Position numbers and translations under genes: made by a program
Source: JBBSQE01 sp038258095
Lineage (GTDB): Bacteria > Actinomycetota > Thermoleophilia > Solirubrobacterales > 70-9
Direction of reading: 5' to 3'
DNA length: 17,339 nt
NCBI GenBank assembly: GCA_038258095.1
Contig: JBBSQE010000039.1
Span: 1-17,339 of the forward strand
Part shown: piece after piece, positions 6,876-12,381 of the stretch
Numbering within the stretch: position 1 is the first letter of the stretch
Layout: each line of letters opens with the position of its first letter
The notes under the pieces: generated by a model
What the model was told of the DNA's origin: nothing
What the model saw: only the letters and a program-made list of their open reading frames with translations
The model's database searches: none

Positions 6876-7249
6876 CTGAGAAACCGGGCTGAGCCTCAGC
6901 TCGGCTCCGTCCATGGCGGCGAGCCGAGCCGGCTCCTTCGCGTGCAGCGGGTTGCCCTCCGCGATACCGACGATGTGAGCGGCGAGCGCCGGATCGGTGG
7001 ACGGGGCCACCGAGTTGACGAGGTACACGCTCTCGCTCGGCGTGAGGGAGGAGCCGAGGCTCGGACCAGCCGGTCGCCGAGCGCCTGCAGCGCCGCTTCG
7101 CCGGCGATCTCGGGACGCGCCACGAGGATCGCAAAGGGAGGCCGGTGCGCCGCGCCGAGGGCGCGGGCGACGTCCTCGATCTCACGCTCGAGCGCCCACT
7201 GCACATCCTCAAGCACGAGGGCGTCGGCAGCGTCGCCCGAAAGGCTCAT
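6876..7249 (-). pseudogene. Frameshifted relic of a LuxR/AAA-type regulatory ATPase
   Basis: In one frame the minus strand encodes ALVLEDVQWAL (from 7222), resembling the Walker B strand of the ATPase domains in large LuxR-family and adenylate-cyclase-like regulators. It continues with FAILVARPEI and ALQALGDRLVR. At about 7045-7060 the homology jumps frame to TPSESVYLVNSV, then IVGIAEGNPLHAKEPARLA, matching the family's usual ERAEGNPLFVEELARLL. The usual PLxPSE...LV spacing spans the jump, so a single indel explains it. Walker A, most of the ATPase domain and the HTH are absent, and the frame decays after ELRLSPVSQ. This is a dead fragment. The assignment rests on motif recognition; a search against AAA_16/LuxR ATPases would settle it. 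Confidence 0.6.
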
Positions 7250-7433
7250 CCCCACCGCTGACTGCGGGCCCGACGAGTACGGCCCGTGAGGCGCCGCGCC
7301 GGTGTTCGTCCAGGCCGATGACAGGGCTTCGAGGCCGGCCCGGCCACCCACCATCGACGAGTCATGGGAGAAGGCCGACACCGCGCCGGTCGGTGGCGCT
7401 TCGAGAGCTCGAAGGCGGCCACTCTCCGCGCCT

Positions 7434-7541
7434 TGCCCTTCGCCGACGATGACGCTTGACGTCTACGCCCACGTGTTCGACGAGTTCGATCCCGCTGATC
7501 GCAAGTCTGGCAAAGAAACCATCCGCCAAGCTCGATCCCAT
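7434..7541 (+). pseudogene. 3' scrap of a tyrosine recombinase (phage-type integrase)
   Basis: The + strand reads SPTMTLDVYAHVFDEFDPAD from 7440. This matches the end of XerC/D-like and phage integrases, where GHASPTMTLDVYAHVF carries the catalytic tyrosine (here codon 7464-7466). The preceding GH is lost (PCP instead), and no catalytic Arg or His-x-x-Arg block is found upstream in any frame. The frame runs on to 7646 without family resemblance. Only the last ~35 codons of an integrase survive. It lies beside the ATPase relic in about 1 kb lacking any intact gene, which suggests the scar of an integrated element. Confidence 0.6.
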
Positions 7542-7608
7542 GTGTGTCCGGATTGTGTCCGCCTGACCGTGAGCAGGTGGACAAGACACCAAAAACCCCT
7601 GCAGATCC

Positions 7609-8787
7609 CTACAACCCCATCCCCTTGCCGAGGATCTCCTTCATGATCTCGTCGGTGCCCCCGCCGATCGGGCCGAGGCGGGCGTCGCGGAGGGCGCGCT
7701 CGATCCCGTACTCGCGCATGTAGCCGTAGCCGCCGTGGATCTGCAGGCACTCGTCGGCGATGTCGACGAGGCCGCGCTGAGTGACGAGCTTCGCCATGGT
7801 CACCTCGCGGATGCAGTCGTGGCCGTGGTGGAAGAGGCGGAGGGCGTGGAACGTGATCGCGCGGGCCGCCTCGACCTGAGTCGCCATCTCGGCCACCTTG
7901 TGGCGGATCGACTGGAACTTGCCGATCGGCCGCCCGAAGGCCTCGCGCTCCTTCGCGTATTCGACGGTGACGTCGATCAGCCGGCCCATCGCGCCGACGG
8001 CGCCGATCGCCATCAGCAGCCGCTCCCAGGCGAAGTTGGCCATGATCAGCGCGAAGCCGCCGTTCTCGGTCCCGAGCAGGTTCTCCTCGGGCACCTCGAC
8101 GTCGGTGAAGGCGAGCTCGCCGGTGTCGGACGAGTGCCATCCCATCTTCTCCAGCTTCTGCGCGACCTCGTAGCCGGGCATGTCCGATTCGAGGACAAGA
8201 AAGGAGATGCCGCCGTGGCCGCCCTCCGCCCTCGTCCTGCAGGCGCAGACGAGGAAGTCGGCGCGAACGCCGTTGGTGATGAATGTCTTCGCTCCGTTGA
8301 CGACGTAGCCGCCGGCGACCCGCTCGGCGGCGGTGCGGATGCTCGCGACGTCTGATCCTGCACCCGGCTCGGTGATGCCCAGGGCGCCGATCTTCTCGCC
8401 GGCGATGCCCGGTCGCAACCAACGCTCGTGGTGCTCGGGAGTGCCGAAGTGGAAGATCGGCGGCATCGCGATCGAGGCGTGCGCGTTCAGCCCGGCCGCC
8501 ACTCCGCCGGAGCCTCCCGAGCGAGACAGCTCCTCGACCCAGACCGCGTCGTCGAGATGAGTCCCGCCCTGCCCGCCGATCTCCTCCGGGAACTTCAGCC
8601 CCAGGAACCCGAGTTCCCCGCAGCGGTTGTAGAGCTCACGCGGGAACAGGCGCGCTTCCTCCCACTCGTCGACATGCGGAGCGATCTCATTGGAGACGAA
8701 CCGGCTGACCGTCGCCCGCAGCTCCTCGTGCTCCTCCGTGAACGGCGGCAGTTGGGCGCGTGCGCCGGTATCGCGGATGACGGCCAT
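7609..8787 (-). CDS. Acyl-CoA dehydrogenase
   Basis: This FAD enzyme introduces the alpha-beta double bond in acyl-CoA, as in fatty-acid or branched-chain oxidation. Landmarks numbered from this start include GALGITEPGAGSD (134-146), YAKEREAFGRPIGKFQ (277-292), CLQIHGGYGYMREY (347-360) and IGGGTDEIM (374-382). The medium/short-chain type base (Glu in YEGT) is Gly here. A Glu in the ANFAWERLL helix (Glu255) sits where long-chain and isovaleryl-CoA dehydrogenases carry theirs, so this enzyme should belong to that catalytic type. Length is normal (392 residues). An in-frame ATG at 8811 would add eight residues. I prefer 8787 because the extension is AT-rich and overlaps a -10-like TATCGT; neither start has a Shine-Dalgarno. 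It is divergent from the acylase gene. Confidence 0.93.
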   Translation of the reverse strand: MAVIRDTGARAQLPPFTEEHEELRATVSRFVSNEIAPHVDEWEEARLFPRELYNRCGELGFLGLKFPEEIGGQGGTHLDDAVWVEELSRSGGSGGVAAGLNAHASIAMPPIFHFGTPEHHERWLRPGIAGEKIGALGITEPGAGSDVASIRTAAERVAGGYVVNGAKTFITNGVRADFLVCACRTRAEGGHGGISFLVLESDMPGYEVAQKLEKMGWHSSDTGELAFTDVEVPEENLLGTENGGFALIMANFAWERLLMAIGAVGAMGRLIDVTVEYAKEREAFGRPIGKFQSIRHKVAEMATQVEAARAITFHALRLFHHGHDCIREVTMAKLVTQRGLVDIADECLQIHGGYGYMREYGIERALRDARLGPIGGGTDEIMKEILGKGMGL

Positions 8788-8887
8788 CGTCGAGTGGACG
8801 ATATTGCACATCTATTGCGCACTTTCGGCCACTCGATGTGGGGGCGAGCGAGCCGAATGGGCGGCGGATGCCGCTCGCCGCGGCCCA

Positions 8888-8932
8888 CCGACGTAACGTT
8901 CGCCATGACAGTCATGGTGAAACGTACGTCGG
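8888..8932. promoter_or_regulatory. 45-base inverted repeat, candidate operator in the divergent spacer
   Basis: Two 21-base arms (8888-8908 and 8912-8932) match at 17 positions around a three-base centre. The core CCATGACAGTCATGG (8903-8917) is a perfect odd palindrome, and the arm ends share CCGACGTA. It lies between the acyl-CoA dehydrogenase and the acylase, upstream of both. Symmetry and position suit a dimeric regulator controlling both genes. It could also fold as a transcript hairpin. Confidence 0.6.
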
Positions 8933-8954
8933 TCATGGGCGCGAGGCCCGTGCG

Positions 8955-8976
8955 CGTACCGGCCGGGCCCGGTACG
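8955..8976. promoter_or_regulatory. Perfect 8-bp inverted repeat upstream of the acylase gene
   Basis: CGTACCGG (8955-8962) and CCGGTACG (8969-8976) flank a CCGGGC centre. It lies about 25 bases upstream of the -10-like TATCCT at 9001, near where a -35 or activator site would be. A second candidate operator distinct from the one at 8888-8932. Confidence 0.5.
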
Positions 8977-9000
8977 GCTCCCGGAAGAGCGCTTCTCGGA

Positions 9001-9040
9001 TATCCTTGGCTCCGAGGGAGAATTCTTCGCTGAGGGAGGT
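9001..9040 (+). promoter_or_regulatory. Putative -10 and Shine-Dalgarno of the acylase gene
   Basis: TATCCT at 9001-9006 fits TANNNT. GGGAGGT at 9034-9040 is a strong ribosome-binding site, with the GGAGG core five bases before the GTG at 9045. The Shine-Dalgarno decides the start and excludes the open frame that continues upstream to 8838. The -35 is unclear. Confidence 0.6.
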
Positions 9041-9044
9041 TTCC

Positions 9045-11489
9045 GTGGGTCGCAGATTCGTGAGGTTGCTGGTTGCCGTCGCAGCCGTGCTGATCGTCGG
9101 GCTCGCCGCATCGGCGGCGGCACCGGCGAAGCCCAGGAAGGCGAGGACGCCGCACGTGACGATCCGCCTAACCGAGGGCGGAATCCCGCGCATCCTCTCC
9201 GACTCGTGGCGGGGGCTCGGCTTCGGCTACGGGTACTCGCTGGCTCGCGAAAACATCTGCTCGATGGCGCAGATCTACACAACGGTCCGCGGCGAGCGCT
9301 CGATGTACTTCGGCCCGACCGCGACCTGGAGCTTCTCCGGCAACGGCGCGACCTACACGAACCTCACCGGCGACCTCTACTTTCGGCGCGTGATCGCCGA
9401 GCACCGGGTCGAGAAGCTGATCAGGCGCCCGGTTCCGAACGGCCCCCGCCCCGCGATCAAGCGCGCCGTCAACGGCTACGTGCAGGGCTACAACCGCTAC
9501 CTCGCGAGGGTGGGCGTCGATCACCTGCCCGACCCGACGTGCCGCGGCGCCGCTTGGGTCAAGCCGATCTCCGTGATGGACGCCTATCGCCGCTTCTTCA
9601 TGCTCGGCATCCTCGCCGGGGAGGGAACATCGCTCGACGGCATCGTCGACGCCGCGCCTCCCGGCACCCCGCTCGCCATCCGCCAGGCCGGCACGCAGGT
9701 CACCGATCCCAGCTTCTCCGACGCGCAGAAGCTCGAGCAGACCCGACCCGACATCGGCTCGAACGCTGTCGCCCTCGGCAAGAACGCGACGACCACCCGC
9801 AAGGGGATGCTGCTCGGCAACCCGCACTTCCCGTGGCAGGGCTCGGAGCGCTTCTTCGAGTCCCAGCTCACCTACCCGGGCCACATGAACGCGAGCGGAG
9901 CGAGCCTGCTCGGCGTCCCGGTGATCCTGATCGGGCATACCAGGAGCCTCGCCTGGAGCCACACCGTCTCCACGGCGTTCCGGTTCGTCCCGTTCCAGGA
10001 GACCCTCGTCCCCGGGAGCCCGACCTCCTACTACGTGGACGGGCAGGTGAAGCAGATGACCCCGACGACCGTGACCGTGCCGGTCCTCGACTCCGACGGG
10101 TCGATGCGCGACGTCACCCGCACGATGTACTCGACGATCCACGGGCCGGTCGTCATCTCCCTGCAGGGACAGAGCCTCTTCGGGTGGACGGGCGACAACG
10201 CCTACGCGATGCACGACGTCAACACCGACAGCTTCCGGTTCCTGAACCACTTCTTTGACGCGTCGCGCGCCCAGAGCGTGGGCAGGATGCTGCGGATCCT
10301 GCGCAAGGACCAGGGAGTGCCGTGGGTGAACACGATCGCGGCGGACTCAAAGGGCGACACGCTCTACGCCGACATCGGCGCGATCCCGAACGTCACCGAT
10401 CAGAAGACCGCCGAGTGCAACACGCCCCTCGGCCAGGTCACCCTCTCCGCGGCCGGCATCCCGGTGCTCGACGGCTCCCGCGGCTCGTGCGATCTCGGGC
10501 AGGCCCGGGGAGCAGTCGACAAGGGCATCCTCTCGCCGTCTGAAGAACCATTCCTGCGGGGCGCCGACTACGTCACCAACTCAAACGACAGCTACTGGCT
10601 GTCGAACCCGATGCACCCCCTCGAGGGCTTCCCGCGCCAGATCGGCACCGAGCGCACGCCGCGCGGACTGCGGACGCGTCTCGGCCTGGTCATGGTCGCT
10701 CAGCGCCTGGCCGGGGCCGACGGGCGCAGCGGCAGGAGGTTCTCGCCGCCCGACCTCCGGAACCTGATCACCAACAACCGGGTACTCGGCGCGGAGCTGA
10801 CACGCGATGACCTCGTCGCCTACTGCCAGGCGAATCCGACGCTCAACGGGTCGAGCGGCCCGGTCGACGTGAGCGGTGCTTGCCCGGTCCTGGCGGCCTG
10901 GGACCTCACCTACAACCTCGATTCACCGGGAGCGATCCTGTTCCGGCGCTTCGCGAGCGGGGCGCTGGCGAGCTCGGGATCGATGTGGAAGGTCCCCTTC
11001 GACCCGAACGACCCGGTCAACACCCCGAACACCCTGAACACGGACGATCCGTCCGTCGGGCGGGCGCTCGCAAACGCGGTCACCGACCTCCAGGGAGCGG
11101 GCATCCCCCTCGACGGCAAGCTGCGCGACTACCAGTACGTGGTGCGAAACGGGGCGAAGATCCCGATCCCGGGCGGTCCCGGCCCCAACGGCGCATTCGA
11201 CGTGATCACGAATTCCTTCTCATCGACGAAGGGCATCGGGGACATCACCCACGGTTCCAGCTTCATCATCGCGGCGAGCATGACGGGCAAAAACTGCCCC
11301 AACGTGAAGACGATCCTCACCTACTCGCAGGCGGCGACCAACCCCGACTCGGCTCACTATGCCGACCAGACCCAGCTTTTCTCTCAGGGCAGCTGGCTGA
11401 CCGACCGGTTCTGCCGCGGTCAGCAGCTCCGGTCTCCGAAGCTGCACGTGACGAGGTTCGGCGGCGGCCTCTTCCGGAGGGGCTTCTAG
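9045..11489 (+). CDS. Secreted penicillin-acylase-family Ntn hydrolase, AHL/aculeacin acylase type
   Basis: This 814-residue protein begins with a signal peptide (MGRRF, a hydrophobic core, then about ASAAAPAK near 25). The alpha-subunit region follows, with GLGFGYGYSLAREN and VRGERSMYFG. Autocleavage should occur before Ser239 in DIGSNAVALG, making Ser239 the N-terminal nucleophile of the beta subunit. GMLLGNPHFPW, VPVILIGHTRSLAWSHTVST and YVTNSNDSYWLSNP closely resemble PvdQ and aculeacin A acylases, which remove long acyl chains from acyl-homoserine lactones, lipopeptides or siderophore precursors. Length is typical for an unprocessed precursor. The substrate is not readable. Activity outside the membrane is expected. 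Its stop shares CTAG with the convergent NTF2-like gene. The divergent acyl-CoA dehydrogenase suggests the released acid is oxidised, by inference. Confidence 0.92.
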   Translation: MGRRFVRLLVAVAAVLIVGLAASAAAPAKPRKARTPHVTIRLTEGGIPRILSDSWRGLGFGYGYSLARENICSMAQIYTTVRGERSMYFGPTATWSFSGNGATYTNLTGDLYFRRVIAEHRVEKLIRRPVPNGPRPAIKRAVNGYVQGYNRYLARVGVDHLPDPTCRGAAWVKPISVMDAYRRFFMLGILAGEGTSLDGIVDAAPPGTPLAIRQAGTQVTDPSFSDAQKLEQTRPDIGSNAVALGKNATTTRKGMLLGNPHFPWQGSERFFESQLTYPGHMNASGASLLGVPVILIGHTRSLAWSHTVSTAFRFVPFQETLVPGSPTSYYVDGQVKQMTPTTVTVPVLDSDGSMRDVTRTMYSTIHGPVVISLQGQSLFGWTGDNAYAMHDVNTDSFRFLNHFFDASRAQSVGRMLRILRKDQGVPWVNTIAADSKGDTLYADIGAIPNVTDQKTAECNTPLGQVTLSAAGIPVLDGSRGSCDLGQARGAVDKGILSPSEEPFLRGADYVTNSNDSYWLSNPMHPLEGFPRQIGTERTPRGLRTRLGLVMVAQRLAGADGRSGRRFSPPDLRNLITNNRVLGAELTRDDLVAYCQANPTLNGSSGPVDVSGACPVLAAWDLTYNLDSPGAILFRRFASGALASSGSMWKVPFDPNDPVNTPNTLNTDDPSVGRALANAVTDLQGAGIPLDGKLRDYQYVVRNGAKIPIPGGPGPNGAFDVITNSFSSTKGIGDITHGSSFIIAASMTGKNCPNVKTILTYSQAATNPDSAHYADQTQLFSQGSWLTDRFCRGQQLRSPKLHVTRFGGGLFRRGF

Positions 11490-11899
11490 CGCAGGAGGGT
11501 GTGACCGCGTCCGCCGTGGTCGAACCCCAACAGGTCCCCCTGCGGGTTGTGGGAGTCGCCGTGATGGTAGGCGCGGACCTCGCAGATCAGCCCGTCTCTG
11601 AAGTGCAGGAACTCGGCCCCTCGATTGAGGCGCTCCTCGCCTGACTTCGGATCGCGCCAGGTCATCGTCCACTCGATGGCGACTTCGTCGGGCCCCTCGA
11701 TCGCATGCTCGAGATGCCAGCGACCCTCGATCTGCTCGACAGCCCAGACCGCGTTGGCGGCGATCGCCCGTCCGCCTTCGTGCGGCCCGAGGCGCGTGTA
11801 GTAGTGGATCGCGTCCTCGGTGAAGTGCGAGGCCACGAGGTCAACGTCGCCGGAGTTCAGCGACTCGTAGTAGGAGCGGACATGGTCGAGCTTCGGCAT
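11486..11899 (-). CDS. NTF2-like / SnoaL-like family protein
   Basis: This 137-residue protein has the cone-fold pattern of the NTF2/SnoaL superfamily. An N-terminal helix (VRSYYESLNSGDVDLVASHFTED) is followed by strands containing AIEWTMTW, EFLHFRDGLICEVRAYH and a His/Gly-rich end. Members include isomerases, dehydratases and ligand-binding proteins of variable activity, so the function is open. It is cytoplasmic, with no signal peptide. The ATG lies exactly six bases after TACCCT with no Shine-Dalgarno, suggesting a leaderless transcript. It is divergent from mscL, and its TAG shares the CTAG at 11486-11489 with the acylase stop. Confidence 0.85.
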   Translation of the reverse strand: MPKLDHVRSYYESLNSGDVDLVASHFTEDAIHYYTRLGPHEGGRAIAANAVWAVEQIEGRWHLEHAIEGPDEVAIEWTMTWRDPKSGEERLNRGAEFLHFRDGLICEVRAYHHGDSHNPQGDLLGFDHGGRGHTLLR

Positions 11900-11905
11900 G
11901 GCGGG

Positions 11906-11911
11906 AGGGTA
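11906..11911 (-). promoter_or_regulatory. Putative -10 for leaderless NTF2-like gene
   Basis: The minus strand reads TACCCT, then six bases, then the ATG. An AAGACA element 18 bases further upstream is a passable -35 (GACA conserved). This is the standard arrangement for transcripts that start at the initiation codon. Confidence 0.5.
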
Positions 11912-11970
11912 TTGCGCCGAGCGCGGTTGTGTCTTGTCCGGGGCGCGGTTTGGCCGGCCGACCCGAGCGC

Positions 11971-11976
11971 CATAGT
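11971..11976 (+). promoter_or_regulatory. Putative -10 for leaderless mscL
   Basis: CATAGT followed by exactly six bases and the GTG at 11983. A TTTGGC lies 16 bases upstream (11949-11954) as a possible weak -35. The 83-base spacer to the NTF2-like gene would hold two back-to-back promoters. Confidence 0.4.
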
Positions 11977-11982
11977 TGCGCC

Positions 11983-12381
11983 GTGCTCAAGGGCTTCCGG
12001 GACTTCATCTCGCGTGGGAACGTGGTCGACCTCGCGGTCGCCGTCGTCATCGGCACGGCGTTCACGGTCCTCGTCACGGCTTTTGTCGAGGACCTGCTCA
12101 CGCCCGTCGTCGCCGCGCTGTTCGGTGAGCCGGACTTCTCCGGCCTCGGCTTCACGATCAACGGTTCGCGCTTCGCCTACGGCGACTTCCTCAATGCCCT
12201 GATCGCCTTCCTCTCGGTGGCGGCGGCGATCTACTTCTTCGTCGTGATGCCGATGGACCGGCTCACAGAGCGCTCCAGGGAGCCGGAGGAGACGGGGATC
12301 AAGGAGTGTCCCGAGCGCCTCTCGGAGATCCCGACCGGCGCCCGCCGCTGTGCCTACTGCACCTCCCCTCAGCCCGCCTGA
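11983..12381 (+). CDS. mscL: Large-conductance mechanosensitive channel MscL
   Basis: This 132-residue protein forms a pentameric pore that opens under membrane tension to release solutes on hypo-osmotic shock. The N-terminal LKGFRDFISRGNVVDLAVAV is the family signature, followed by TM1 (about 15-45), a short periplasmic loop with FTINGSRFAYGDF and TM2 (about 70-92). The GTG at 11983 starts directly at the conserved helix; an in-frame GTG at 11929 would add residues unlike MscL. The C-terminal tail ends KECPERLSEIPTGARRCAYC. This resembles the zinc-ribbon-like tail seen on some actinobacterial MscL proteins, but with only three cysteines (109, 123, 126), since the usual CPxC is CPER. Its last 83 bases are antisense to the glycosyltransferase frame. 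Confidence 0.95.
   Translation: MLKGFRDFISRGNVVDLAVAVVIGTAFTVLVTAFVEDLLTPVVAALFGEPDFSGLGFTINGSRFAYGDFLNALIAFLSVAAAIYFFVVMPMDRLTERSREPEETGIKECPERLSEIPTGARRCAYCTSPQPA

Noticed and set aside
6592..7212. Upstream extension of the antiporter frame
   Set aside because: The frame stays open for about 200 codons, but the product is Arg/Ser-rich shadow sequence across the hairpins and the ATPase relic. Antiporter-like sequence begins at MNFAVV, 6591.
7579..7589. 11-base GGACAAGACAC shared (inverted) with 11929-11939
   Set aside because: Matches of 11 bases are expected many times by chance in a window this size, and the two contexts are unrelated.
8838..9044. Earlier start of the acylase
   Set aside because: Would put the palindromes inside the gene and bury the signal peptide. 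The GTG at 9045 has a strong Shine-Dalgarno and a proper signal sequence.
11929..11982. Earlier GTG start for mscL
   Set aside because: The added 18 residues do not resemble MscL N-termini, which begin at the LKGF helix. The -10-like CATAGT would also fall inside the coding sequence.
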